Positions 24,945-36,732 of a DNA stretch of 64,000 bases are shown here, piece after piece; positions within the stretch are counted from its first letter, which is position 1, and the number at the start of each line of letters is the position of its first letter. Source of the DNA: Embiotoca jacksoni (taxonomy: Eukaryota > Chordata > Actinopteri > Embiotocidae); contig JAKOON010000011.1 in the NCBI GenBank assembly GCA_022577435.1, positions 7,099,501 to 7,163,500 on the forward strand, read 5' to 3'. The notes beneath the pieces are model-generated. The model did no database searches. It was not told the origin of the DNA and saw only the letters and a program-made list of their open reading frames with translations. A program made the translations under genes and the position numbers.

Positions 24945-25455
24945 GTTCAGGCAGCTGGGAAGTGGGACATTTGGGAACATCCCTTTTCCTGGTTGAGAGC
25001 GTTCACATGACGGGGTTGATCAGTTCCCTGCCTGTGTTCTTTTTGTATGTCCGCTGCAATAAAGTAATGTTTGCTTCAGCAAAGTCGCAGCGAGTTAAAT
25101 GCTTTCTAATCCACTGGCGTGATTTCTGTCAGTTGCAGTAACGGTGAGTGGCGAGCCAAAAGGCTAAAATGACATTAGACACAAAAAAAAGTATCTACAT
25201 GCTGGAAACAAATTTATAAAAGCAATTGCAAAGTATTGTTTAACGTAATCATACCTTGCACTAGGATGACCGACCTATTTTTGCGCTGAGCAATTATATC
25301 TCTTCCTTTCACCACAGACGTTTCAAAGTCGAGTGACTTTAAACGTACTTCTCAGAGCTCTCAAAAACCTCTGACTTTCCTCTTCGGATAATTCCAATTT
25401 GACAGCCATTTCTGTGTATTTTTAAAAGTTTACCACTTCCCAGTTGCTTATGAAC
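24945..25455. mobile_element. MITE with about 22-bp inverted ends
   Basis: The left end reads GTTCAGGCAGCTGGGAAGTG and the right end reads CCACTTCCCAGTTGCTTATG then AAC. Their inverted alignment has only a few differences and a one-base gap. Total length is about 511 bp with no transposase frame. A related half-copy lies at 9630. No clean TSD could be assigned, so the superfamily is open. Confidence 0.7.
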
Positions 25456-28400
25456 GCAAAGATATTGTAAACAGAAATCTTTTGAAATAGGGATCGATGC
25501 TATGTTGGACGTGTACTGTTATGCCATGTTACCATGGAAGAAACATTTTCCCTATCGTAGCTTTGGTAAGACCACGTTTCAAAGTGCATGCTAACAAGAA
25601 GCTCACAACATAAATGTGAAACTAAAAATCTCCTTGATTTTTTGCCACCTACACCTTTTTTAGAGGTTGGGGGTCATGGGTCACCCATCAGCACCCCCGT
25701 CACGCAGAGGTTCAGGTATTTTCCTCGCCTCATCTTGGAAATAAATTGCATGTAGTGTAGCAGAAGTGGATAGCTGTGTGATGAGATAAATCAGCATGCT
25801 TGACAACATGTTTACTTCATTAATAGTTCCCTGTAGCTGTTCCTGTTTGTCAATGAATCGCAGCGACACTGTGTCTGACCTCCTTGATTCTTTGTTTGTG
25901 TCAAAAAATATCTAAAAGGTGCATCATGATGTGAAGGAAGATGTGTTTCACCGCAGCATCTGATCTTTTATTCATACCATATTGCTGTCATTGTGCGTCT
26001 GCCTTTAGGCTCTCATTCATCAGCACATTATGATGTTGTTTTGTTTGCGCTGACCCTGCTGTGAGAAGGGCATGAAACAATTTTGGTTTTAAATCCCTAA
26101 TCAAGTCAGCCTCTGGTAATGACCCGAAATGAACATGTGTGTGTATGAGTGAGTAGGTGAGTTCACTGCATTGAGAAGAAAATGTGTGAGCCGCTGAATC
26201 TTTTGTTGTATAACCTTAACAAAGCAGCTGGGGCTCCAGCTAACCTGCTCAATTTAACATTTACAGAGGAAGTACAATGTGATTAATACCCCACTCAGCC
26301 TTTCCACTCTCCATTTAAGATTCCTTCCACATCACCACTTACTCTGCTGTGTTATGATGTATGGGTCACTGGTAGAGATGTCGCTGCCAAACCGGCTTAC
26401 CTGAGCGCACCGCTCAATAAACTTCACCGAGGAAATACCACATTAGCTGTTTACCAGTAGATCTCCGCACAAAGCATCTTTATGCCTGCAGTGTAGGCAA
26501 ACAGATCGAACATGGCGTGTTATCCAAGGCTGTCGGAGTGCTGTCAAATACAGAGCTGCAACCGAGCGGCTTGTTCGGTTTAAGGGAGTCCGTGCCAGAT
26601 GGAGGAGCTTGTAAAGAAGCGATGGGAGCAGCCTCCGAATTACACTGATCAGACTTGACTTTCAGGTTGGCCGTACAAAATATAAACCAGAAACAAGCAT
26701 CCCAGATGACTTGTAAAAACTCAGATTTATCACAGGACATTACAATCTAACTGACGGAGTGGGTGTCTTACAGGGTGCTTGACCAAGCTGTGAGACATCA
26801 GATGGGGGACAAAAAACAAACTCAAATCATGTATGGGTCACACTTGCGAGAGAACCCATAATCGCACTACCGGAGGTGAGAAAAATGGTTTCACCTCAAC
26901 ATAAAGAGTCAGTAGTAAGTCCTTTATAGACCTCAACACTAAAACATATATGTTATGGGTCATTACCACACTAATAACAACATATATAACTTCTTCCACA
27001 CGTGACTCCAATAATAATGTCTACTGGGTAATTTCACTGTGTGAGACCGTCTCTCTCTGGTCATGCCTGCTGCATGACACAAAACATCGCAATCTGGGTT
27101 GAGTAATTAAGGGGAGGTAAAAATGCAGGACGTTTTTATAAAGTACGCAAGAATTCTACAAAGTCAGCTCATTCTGTAAACCTCTCACCGTTTTGCAAGC
27201 TGAGCTGATGCCAAGAAGCGAGCAGCAGTAACAAAGCAGTCCCAGAACGAAATCAGGAGACGCTCAGAGCCAACGAGTGACATCCCGTGGGACTGCGCTC
27301 ACCAGGAGGAAAACACCGGTTAAGATTTCCCCTCCAGGATGTGTTGTCTGCGCAGGATAATGTACAAAGTCTCCCCATCTCGCTCTACCACTGGCATCAG
27401 ATAATCTGTTTTAAGTCTGTTTTTGCCTCTTTGATCAGAAGCTTATTAAACACTCCCTATGCAAACCATTAGGTGAAGCTGACGAATTCAGAAAGCCGGC
27501 TCTGCGTCTTTTTCTGCGGGCGAAAAACACGTCTCCTGACAGAAAACTGACTTAAATAAATAAATACAATTTATTAAGGTCCTTCATGTTTGGATAATGC
27601 TTTGGATTTCTGGATTGGATAAGAAAAAGTAAGGAGGACATTATGGAGAAAAAAAAGACTTGATAATAAGCTCTTTCACTGATGCTCAAGACAAACGTAG
27701 AAATTTGGAATTTTAGCCACGCAGCAAATGTTCCCATCAGGGGACCTTATACTGGCTGCAATAAACTTCCCCTTGTTCTTAGATCACCACCATTACAAGC
27801 AGCCAGACAGGATCATGAAGGTCAGAGCTGCGGTGTCCTCAGGATATTTCTGTGACAATAAAATTAACAAGACAGAAGAAGCTTTGTGAAAAATACTTAG
27901 AAGTAAAGGAGGAGGGGAGGGGGTTGTTTTCAACAATCTGAAGTGAAGCAGAGGTGATATCCTAATGAGAGGCTGATGTGCAAAAAAAACAAAAAACAAT
28001 CTGAAGAAACTGTTTTCAGCTGGTGACGCTGGTTTGATTTCTCCATGAATATTAGCAAATACCTACTGTCACTTATAGCTTTGTGAGGTATCAATTAAGC
28101 TTTGTTTCAGACATCAATTTTAAGGTAATAACATGTTGCAGGACACACAGTGGGTTCTCTCTATAACAAGCAGGAAGTAATAATTATATGTTTGAGCTTG
28201 AGTGAAAACGTGACAGGATGAGAACCAGAAAGCAGCGATGGCCAGGCATCATGGTGGATATAAAATGTACTATATAAAAGAGCAACTATAAAAATGTACC
28301 ATTCATATTTTATGTCAACTCCACGAATCGGCTGTGTGTTATGGGAGGCCTTCCTTGAGCGCTGTCATTTGAGGGGAAAATTCTGAATTTGTTTCTTTTG

Positions 28401-29376
28401 ATATCTTATTCTACTTGAATGGTGCTGGAGGAACAGAATGTGGATGAGGATGAAGAGGAGGGAGTGTTTCTCCTCCAAACCCACAGGGTCCCTTCTATTG
28501 CTTTGCTGATGGCCCATTTGGTGCTGAGCACTACTGTGGAGAGGCTGCAGCTGCAGGGTGCAGCTCCTCTGGCTGCCTTTCAGCGTGTCACCGGTTTGTG
28601 TGTCTCGTAACTGCCTTACTCACCCTTCTCTTGAACTACAGTCAACATGGATACTGGCAGCTCGACCAGTGGGCATTTCATTTAACACCAAAAGTACAAA
28701 AGCAGTGTTCTGGTGAGATTTCAGGATAAAAATGACGACTCTGTGGGTTCTTTCCAGTAAAATGACATAACCCGACTGAATGCCTCACTTTCTCAACATA
28801 GCATGAGTGATTACAACAGTCCAGGGCTTGAGCTCTGCAAACACCAGGGTCTACTTTATGCCACTTTAGTTGTGGCCATAATGTTCAGCCTGCAGTTGAT
28901 CTGGAAATTTATGCAGCACTCTCAAGGTCTGCGTCATGGAGCTGATTTTAGGCAGCTGCTTGCAGTCAGAGGTGCCCCATAGGGGGCACTGTTGGTTCTC
29001 ACGAACGACCCATGGCACAACAGGTTGCACTACTCCTCTCTCCATTGACTGCACACTAATGATCCACCAGGTTATAGGAGTGATAAAATAAAAACAATTA
29101 GGTGTGGTGTTTCGTCGATGTTAACCACTTTCACCTGAGCTGAGAGGCATTTAATGAAAACCTCCGAATCTTAATTTGTGCCTTTGGATTCATTACATAC
29201 TACAAACGTTAGATTTAGGTTGTGGGTTGTAGTGGACATTTACTTGAAAGGGAGCTTCTTGGCAAGAATCGCTTTATGTGTAATCTAAATATTGCTGAAA
29301 TGATGCTTTCTACTGTCTGAGGTGTGATTATAACTACCCAGCAGAATTCCAGACATACCTAAGGTATTTAAATTCA
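25456..29376. other. gene-free DNA upstream of the candidate promoter
   Basis: No supported exon in about 3.9 kb. 27170-27550 is more GC-balanced and low in repeats. The 63-codon frame at 28419 (acidic MVLEEQNVDEDEEEG start) has no splice or domain support. Confidence 0.5.
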
Positions 29377-29409
29377 CCCCCCCCCCCCCCAAAAAAAAAA
29401 AAAAAAAAA
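29377..29409. repeat. C14-A19 compound homopolymer
   Basis: Fourteen C bases directly followed by nineteen A bases, about 1.2 kb upstream of the candidate start codon. Confidence 0.95.
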
Positions 29410-29596
29410 TCTAATTAAAAATGAGGTGTGGAGGTCCTTTCTAATTTGCCAACTTTCTTTTTCCAGCAATTCGGGACAAAAAGCGCAATCCTCCTGTGAT
29501 ATACAAACTGGGAATTTGATGACACAATAGTTGCTGACGTGACGCCCTGCAAACCCTCTAATTTGCCAATCCAGCCTGGTGTGCGCGTCCCATTCT

Positions 29597-29610
29597 CCCC
29601 CCCCCCCCCC
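29597..29610. repeat. C14 tract
   Basis: Fourteen consecutive C bases, the second C tract within 220 bp upstream of the candidate first exons. Confidence 0.95.
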
Positions 29611-30007
29611 TCGGTTTCTGCACCAGCCCTTTCCGATCCACAGCCACAGGGGGTGCAGAGCGGCAACAGTTCAGGATCCACTTACACCGTCGACTCTCCT
29701 CTGCGCAGCGCTTTCTTCATCGCATGGAAAGTTGTAGGACTATTTCTGCAGATATTGCACTTCTTATGTGGCACTTAGGGCGAATTGGACCATTGTAAAT
29801 ACACCACTTTATGAAAAAGAAGAAGAAAAAGAAAATAGCTGCGGATGTCAACGCGATCTCTTTTGGGGGAAATTGAAGAGGATTGTTTTTACGGTCATCT
29901 TTGATGAAAATATTGCAGCTTGATAAGAAGAGGCGGCTTTATTTTAAAGTCACATGCCAATATCGGATGAGAGCGCGGCGCTGTATCCATGTGCAGTAAA
30001 AGAGATG
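29611..30007 (+). other. possible 5' non-coding exon (start uncertain)
   Basis: The sequence AGAGATG/GTAAGACG at 30001-30014 is a strong donor (GTAAGA). A strong acceptor lies 458 bp downstream (TGTCTGTGATGGCAG, ending 30465), directly before the signal-peptide exon. This fits a leader exon spliced onto exon 2. The 5' boundary given is only the edge of the CpG-rich part. The transcription start is unknown. Confidence 0.35.
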
Positions 30008-30500
30008 GTAAGACGCAAAGAAACAACCCAACGCTGGATCACTTTCACACACTTATTTCCTTTATAACGTTTATGTTGTTGTTGTTTTTGGCTTCTGATT
30101 GACTGTTGATAAGTGGGTTTTTTTTCGAACCACGGAGACAAATAAATCCCTGACACGTCCTGCACAGATTTGTGAAATATAATGGTGCTGCAGGGTGTGA
30201 TTGATGACAGACGGTTTATTTTCACATGCCCCGTAGCACCTGTTTTATCCTCAGAAATGAATACTGAATTCGGGAAAAAAAAAAAAAAAAATCAGCTCAG
30301 CAATACAGAGAAGTTGATTAATTATATTTGCTTTACAAATGATCCATTTTGGAAGTAAAAAAACCCGAGAAACTAGGAATTCACTTTCCCCTATCCGCAT
30401 TCTTAGAATCAAAATCTTCTGTCTATAACTGATTGCTGATCGTGTTTTCATGTCTGTGATGGCAGGTGGCGTCGCACGGAATACAACAGTTTGGTTTTAC

Positions 30501-30560
30501 ATGGAGAACCGCTCACAGTGGATAAATTGTGTGCAAAGTTGTGCTGCTTCTTTCTGCTGA
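30501..30560 (+). other. short upstream ORF (19 codons)
   Basis: ATG at 30501 reads MENRSQWINCVQSCAASFC and stops at TGA 30558-30560, before the main ATG at 30616. It could lower translation of the main frame, as uORFs in leaders commonly do. Depends on the leader being transcribed. Confidence 0.35.
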
Positions 30561-30615
30561 GGGAGCTACCCTGTTCGGCTTCCCCCCACCAAGACACGCG
30601 AGCGCGCGGAGAGGC

Positions 30616-30664
30616 ATGGGGTCGCTCCAGTGCGTGGGACTCACCGCGCTCTTCCTGTGCGCAG
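30616..30664 (+). CDS. first coding exon, signal-peptide segment of an unidentified secreted or surface protein (partial)
   Basis: The frame reads MGSLQCVGLTALFLCA and continues with one base (G) before a GTAAGA donor, so the exon ends in phase 1. ATG 30616 is the first ATG in its frame after an in-frame stop (TAA 30523-30525). It has G at -3 and G at +4, a good initiation context. Residues 6-16 are hydrophobic and short, with small residues near the end, as expected of a signal peptide cleaved near the exon junction. A phase-1 junction just after the signal peptide is typical of genes for extracellular Ig, cysteine-rich and receptor proteins. The rest of the protein must lie downstream. The only in-window second exon with a matching phase is the weak candidate at 32812. 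I do not recognise the protein, and the sequence is too short to name it. The surrounding CpG-rich interval and long gene-free flanks suggest a developmental or neuronal gene with a long first intron, which is inference. Confidence 0.6.
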
Positions 30665-31734
30665 GTAAGACCCCCGAAGAAACCTCACGAGCCACTGTCA
30701 ATAAGCACCAGACCTCTTAACAAGAATTATGGAAATGAAGGCTAATGGTCATGAAATAAGGGACACTGTAAATACATCAACCTTTACTGAGTGATTTCAT
30801 TCAGCGTGGAGCATTTATTGAAATGCAAATTATTTCCTTTCAGCCAACAGGACATATATAATTTATGAGACATATAATTAGCTGTAAGCTGTTGTGGCAG
30901 AATACAAAATGACTTGTAATATTAACGCAAATGAACTGTGACAGTTGCCTAACAGAGTATGTGGGTTTGGGTGTTGTGGCGGCGCTGGGATGGGATGCAG
31001 CGAGTGCGTACGAGCGTGGCACTGCAGAGCACCAGAAATAACAACAGGCTGCAGACACAACCCAGAAAAAGACAAATATTGCATCTTTTTTATTAAGTTT
31101 GAGCACTTGGACAAAGAATATGTGGCTGATGGTGTGTCTGTGAGTGTGTGTCATTGTGGTTGGGATGCCCAGTCGTGCATATTTTCCTGTGAGAGTATGC
31201 AAGTTTGGTGATTTTGCAACTTGCATTGGCTTGTGCAGTCCTTTGATTAAAAATGCATGCGCAGGAAAACTAATTTGTGTTAAAATGCCAATCAAAGATG
31301 TGTAAAACACCCTTACTTACTTGTGTACTTGTACCAGAGGACAGATGTGATATCTTTGCAACAGTCTATTTACTGTAGGTAAATTCGGTATTTTTATAAT
31401 GCAGACTTCACAATCATAGTTTTGTCCATCTTTCAGTTAGAATAATATTTCATTTGGAAATGTTTTTGCCGAGATGCAGGGATGCAGCAGTGTCGATGGA
31501 CACAATTTAAATCTGGATCCATTGGCAACAGGAGCAGCCGGATGATCTGACAGATGGAAAATAAACTAATTTTATCCAAAGCACTTATTTGCAGAAGTGA
31601 ACAGAGTCACCAGAGACTTTTCTCAAGGACAGTTTCCTTTTAATACTGTAGTACAATATTCTTTGCAAAACCTAAGTCTCTACATTTTTGCACATATTAG
31701 CACCCTGTTGTCCTAATAGATGGATTTTGTCACC
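30665..31734 (+). other. start of the proposed first intron
   Basis: Begins with GTAAGACC. No exon signal in the next kilobase. The 156-codon minus-strand frame at 30840-31310 has no recognisable motif and is taken as chance. Confidence 0.45.
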
Positions 31735-32195
31735 TTCTGATTAGTCTTCTATAGTCAGACCTGTCTTCATCGTAGTGTGCCAGCGCTAGAGAATGGTCTA
31801 GCTGCACCCATAAACAATCTTGGTATCAGGAAAAAGAAAACACTCTGGCTTGTTTGTATTTCTTTTCACCAATCAGAATCGTCTCAGCTGGTGTAACTTG
31901 TTTTGGTGTAACATTTTCATTAACGGAGGCCAGCTCTGGCATTACAATGACAAAATCCCTGCTTTACAATGAAAAGAAGCATACCTGCCTGATTGCATGA
32001 TCAAATATTTATCTAAACTTGCCATTTTCAGCGTATATGTTGCTGCTTGGAGGCTGTTGTTGTTGTTTACTGTTGCGACGAGGATTTTGAAAATGGTAAC
32101 ACAAAGATAGCGGAAGGGGAGGAGAATGTCACCTGAACTGCTCGACCAATAGCAGCTTTAATCCAAAGGTCTACATCCGGTGAGTCAGGTTATGG
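31735..32195. repeat. decayed interspersed-repeat block
   Basis: Phrases such as GCGCTAGAGAATGGTCTAGC, CACCAATCAGAATCGTCTCA and AACACAAAGATAGCGGAAGG resemble a dispersed fish repeat that I have seen with a CCAATCAGAATCGTC motif. No ends or TSD could be set. It abuts the MITE fragment at 32196. Confidence 0.4.
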
Positions 32196-32331
32196 TCTGT
32201 TTCCAGTCTTCATGCTCAACTACTGTCCTGGTTGGAATGGGCAGATGTGAGAATGGTATCCATCTTCTTATCTAACTCTGTGCAACAAAGCAAATAGGCA
32301 AATTTTTTAAAATGTCAAACTACTGTTTTGA
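32196..32331 (+). repeat. right-TIR fragment of the 43.3-kb long-TIR MITE
   Basis: TTTCCAGTCTTCATGCTCAA, GCAGATGTGAGAATGGTATC and CATCTTCTTATCTAACTCTG, followed by AAAATGTCAAACTACTGTTT, match the right terminus at about 43690-43819 (GAGAGTGGTATCAATCCTCT region). Only one end is present. Confidence 0.6.
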
Positions 32332-32811
32332 GAGAGTGAATGTAACTTGGAAGTGACAATAGTGGTGACTATGAATACAATGACTACTGCTGTAAATGTG
32401 TCTCACATTTAGCAGAGCTCCTTTTAGAGTAAATTTTGACTCACTGTGCTTAACAGACGACAAAACAGTCTTTAACTTTCAATTAGGTATTTTTTGTCAC
32501 TGAGGATTTGTTTTAACCAGCCTGTCTGATCATCTAACAGCAGGTCTGTCTAGTGAAGTTACCACGTCCCTGCATTTCAGCAGGTGTTGACTCAGTGTCC
32601 TGAAGACAAATAGAAAAAAATGATGCTTTCCACTCCAATTAAAATTATATTGGGAAGAGAAAATATTTTTGAGACAAGTGACTCTCCTCACCAGGTGAAA
32701 GTCCCTCCATAAATATGGAGGTATAGGACAAAGATTGATCCATTAAAGTGGAAAGGGGGTGCGAAACAGATCCTGTCCTGTCAGTCAACCCCGTCTTGTT
32801 CAGAGTCTCAG

Positions 32812-32984
32812 AGGATATTATAAGTCTCCAGCCACCTGATTGCCTTCACCGGGAGGTTCGAGGTTTTCTCTGTGAGACAGACGCACTGACAGGCACATAC
32901 TGCAGAGGATACCGACGCACATACTGTCAGACCGGCCATCGGGACATTTGGAAATGCTCCCTACAGCCTGGCATGCAACACGAT
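32812..32984 (+). CDS. candidate cysteine-rich exon (weak)
   Basis: An open plus-strand frame lies between an acceptor-like GTCTCAG (ending 32811) and a donor GAT/GTAAGA (32985). Starting at 32812 it supplies exactly the two bases needed to complete the phase-1 codon of the 30616 exon (G+AG, Glu). The predicted peptide begins EDIISLQPPDCLHREVRG, continues FLCETDALTGTYCRGYRR, TYCQTGHRDIWKC and SLQPGMQHD, with five cysteines in about 57 residues. The cysteine density and lack of stops are compatible with an extracellular domain, but I recognise no family. An alternative acceptor (TTGTTCAG, ending 32803) is better by pyrimidine content but gives the wrong phase. The frame is also open upstream, so it may be chance. 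Confidence 0.2.
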
Positions 32985-33234
32985 GTAAGACAGGCGGGTT
33001 TTGCAGATTGGAGCTCTTAGTCACACAGGAAAAGTATCAGGGGTGAAAAACTGGTTTACAGTGAAACAAATTCATAGAAGTTGCAAAATGTATTCTTTTG
33101 AAGAAACTTCAATTTCAAGTCTGTTACAAATTGAGTCATACTACAAATGTAAAGCATTAAATGATTTATGTTGCATTTATAAAGTAATGTTCAGTGGTTG
33201 GTGGAATATCAGAAATACATCTCTCTTTCTCTCC

Positions 33235-33377
<143 letters not shown>

Positions 33378-33612
33378 ACACACGTATAAAGTGTCATTTT
33401 TTTAAGCACAGTGTACAGTTTTCATCACTTGTTTAAAAACGTATTTAAGTGCCTGGTATAAAGGGCACTGTGCTAAACGTGGGAAGATTCCCACTTAGAG
33501 TTTGGCTGCTCTTCTGTATGTGTGTGGGCCCAGCCAGAGTGGACTGGGATGGAAAGTTGAAAAGTTACAGAACCATAACGCATTTAGCCTTAATTTGATA
33601 ATGCCTCTTTTG

Positions 33613-33718
<106 letters not shown>

Positions 33719-33934
33719 CGAATGCAGAACCACAAGGCATCCCGGCGGTTAAACTATGTGCATTTTGTTACACCTAATTCATTACAGCTGAATGGTTCGT
33801 CACAGCGCTCCATTAGCAGAGGATGCTAATTTAAACTCGGGTTATTCGAGCCAATCGGCAGACAAGAATGTGAAAACTGGATGATTTTGCAAACTTCATA
33901 CTGTATTTAAGAAAGATACCACACTGTGGATTTC

Positions 33935-34150
33935 TCCAACTATGGTATGGTTAAGGTTCGGGAAAGCTCACAGTCGAAGGACACGATAGACAAAACATGG
34001 TACGGGTTGGATAAAATACTTGGTTTGGGTTATGAAAAGATAGTTGTTAGCATTAATAAAAAAAAAGGGGCCTGCCTATGATGGGAAGTGAACTTAAGTC
34101 TTCAGCATGGAAGTCCATCTTGCTACATGATCAGCATTACTTTCTGCCTT
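33935..34150. repeat. possible dispersed-repeat fragment
   Basis: GGTATGGTTAAGGTTCGGGA and ATACTTGGTTTGGGTTATGA AAAGAT-type phrases resemble the interior of a fish repeat family with GGTTAGG/TTTAGGCAA motifs, also seen weakly at 38230 and 60370. No ends were found. Confidence 0.3.
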
Positions 34151-36072
34151 AAATAAAGTTCAAACTACTGCGTTGTAACTGAACTCTGGGAAAAAACACA
34201 AGGTTTAATATGAACATAATTCCTTGGGCACGAGGCTGGGCTAGTTCATGTTTATTTAATTCATTAGTGTTTGTTTAATATTCAAGGAAGCGGGCAAAGA
34301 AACTGGAGCAACATTTTACTCTTGCAGAAGCCAACTTTAGTGGTTAGAAATAGTGTAAAAAATTAAGAAACAAAGATCACAAAGAGGGAAGTGTCTTCAT
34401 AACATACAGATCATGAGTCCAAAAAGAGTTATCAGGCAGAATATGAAGGCTGTTCTGTGATGTTGTAAGCAGCGGAAGGTTTATATTTCAAAGGTGATTT
34501 GTAAATTAAAAGGTTCATCAGACCCATGAACAAACTCTACACAAACCCCCAGAGTGCATGATTGAGCCACACATACTGTAGCTCAGAAAATTTTGATTTC
34601 CACAATATATTCCATCAGGATTTTTTGTTAGCTCAGCTTCATTGACAGTTTATGTGAGCGTCATTAGAGGTTGTTGAGTGTTCATGCATGAGTTGCCGTT
34701 GGCTGTTGAGTCAGATTTCATGGATGTTTTTCAGTCCTGGCAATTGAAATTAATTGCTCCCATTAATCTTTACAGTTCCACTGTTTGTTCCGCCGATCAC
34801 TTTTTGTTTTTTTCACTTCAGAGATAGTGGTTTTACCATGTTTGCACCAACTTTCTGAATATTTTCCTTCCAACTCTTTCATCATTTTCGAAATCAAAAC
34901 TTATAATGAAGTAAACTGATTCCAGCCGCAAACAGGTAAGACATATTTCTTAAAAGCAACTACCAGCACTTCTCCAAACAGCACCTATGCTCTCCTGGAG
35001 GTTGGAGTGTATTCAACAGGACTTAAGTCAGTCTGTGGGCCTTTTTTTTTTTCTTCTTTCTTTTTAGCTCAGATGGCAGATTTTAGAAACAGGGCAAAAA
35101 CTGAGAGTTAAAACTGATTATCTCATGCCAATGTTAGGAGAGGGGAGGACCCCACAGTGATCCTGCACACACATTACGGCTGTGAAATCTAAACTGGCAA
35201 CTATCTCCTGGAGAGTAAAGTCGAATGGGATATGACTTGTTGGCTCTGAGCATCTCCTGAATTGATTCTAGGAGCGGGTTGGCGGGGTTGCGCGGTTCTG
35301 GGCTCTGATGTTGCTTAAAGAAACAGCATAAGTCTGAAGAATAAGCTGACTTTGTAGAAAACTCTTGTTTGAAAAAAAATTCTCCTTCTCTCTCTTCTAT
35401 TTTCTCACCTGTTTCCTCCGTAAATGGTTCAAAAGTCATTTGGAGCTGTAATTTTCATCATCATATAACAAGCACTACGATACTTGTTGGTGGAGGGCTA
35501 GACCAGGAAGTGAAAAACAGAGTCATTCTGCGTCAACAAATGACTCCATCGGCTGTACAAGCAGCTTATTACGACTCGCAGTTATGTTTTAAAGTTAAGC
35601 GACCTCTAGCGGTTGTGTAAATAACGACAATCAAGGTCATGGAGAAAAGACAGTTTGGTTGACGTCCATATAATTTATAATTTTCCTTGTTCCTTATATG
35701 GTTTGAGATCGCTGTTCGCTTCTGTTTCTAACCACAAGTTGGAAGACTTTTTAAAAGTTTGTGGCTGTCATGATGGCAAACTTTGCATAACTTTAAGGAA
35801 GTAATAACTTACACGTAGGACATGTTTTCATTTCTGGCACAACTTTAACATTAAAGTTGTACAACAAACTGCAAGTGTTGCTGGGGTTTCAACCACTCAA
35901 AGTCAAAGTTGATCTCAATGAAAAGAACACAGTAAGTTGTTCGTTAAGCAGTAGTTCTCAAGACAAATGCACATGTCGTATGAGTTTGTCAAATCCAGTG
36001 CTAAAAGGTACGATCACTGAATGAAACATGTTATAAAGTGCCAGACGAAGCCTGGCTCATGTAACACTGTAC
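34151..36072. other. gene-free DNA
   Basis: No supported exon. The 101-codon minus-strand frame at 35134-35439 and 83-codon plus-strand frame at 35369-35620 overlap each other and have no motif. 35436-35640 contains GACCTCTAGCGGTTGTG, which resembles a dispersed repeat, but no ends are visible. Confidence 0.45.
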
Positions 36073-36490
36073 TTACACAATGCTCCAGGGAGCAGCAGAA
36101 GGAAATGATGCACTAGAGAGCCATATGTCATGTTATATGGGTCATGACAAAGAGACAAAAATCATAAAATGAAAAGTAATGTATAATCGTGATGAGTAAA
36201 ATGGATAGTACAAAAACCCCTCAAAATGTGTATGCTTCTATTTATCATGGTCTGGAAGACAGTAAATACAATTTTACACAATGCTCCAGAGAGCAGCAGA
36301 AGGAAATGATGCAACAAGGAGCCATATGTCATATTATATGGTTTTTTATCAGGAACACAGACACGAGTCATACAATATACAGGAATGTAAAGTGATGTGT
36401 AAAATTTGTACAGAAAACCCCAAATTTCTGTACACTTCAAAAAGTTATGAGTAGTTTTTTATACAATGATTTTTATACAGAACGCAGTAA
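36073..36490 (+). repeat. two-copy tandem duplication, 201-bp period
   Basis: TTACACAATGCTCCAGGGAG at 36073 recurs as TTACACAATGCTCCAGAGAG at 36274. Both copies continue with CAGCAGAAGGAAATGATGCA, a GAGCCATATGTCAT block, an AAAATGAAAAGTAATGT/GGAATGTAAAGTGATGT block, a GTACAAAAACCCC/GTACAGAAAACCCC block and CAGTAAATA near the unit end. The copies have diverged by substitutions and small indels, so this is an old local duplication. Confidence 0.9.
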
Positions 36491-36732
36491 ATATAAAGAA
36501 AAACAACATCATATTATTATGTGAGCATACCGCTGCCTATAAACCAGCACCAATTCTCCAAGGCACACTTGTGTTTTTCAAGGTACTTGGCAGGTAGGTT
36601 GTTTTAAGCATCTCGTTGAATTTACCACTGTTCTTATGTGGATTTACGCTGTCTCAGTGTCTGCTGTCTCCTTGTGTAATCCCAGACTGACTGAGTGAAG
36701 TTGAGATCAGAGCTCTGCGGGCGCCATGAAGA

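Larger units (their letters stand above)
30466..30664 (+). other. exon carrying the start codon (5' UTR plus first coding segment)
   Basis: The acceptor is TTTTCATGTCTGTGATGGCAG ending at 30465, with a T-rich tract. The donor is GCAG/GTAAGAC at 30665. The exon would be 199 nt, with 150 nt of leader and 49 nt of coding sequence. If the upstream acceptor is not used, the exon may simply be part of a longer first exon. Confidence 0.5.
29570..30680 (+). promoter_or_regulatory. CpG-richer promoter-like interval
   Basis: CpG dinucleotides are visibly more frequent here than on either side: GTGCGCGTCC, CACCGTCGACTC, GCGCAGCGC, GAGAGCGCGGCGCTG, GGCGTCGCACGG, ACGCGAGCGCGCGG. The interval includes a C14 tract (29597-29610) and ends at the signal-peptide exon. 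No clear TATA box was found at a useful distance. A promoter call is inferred from composition and from the exon that follows. Confidence 0.5.
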
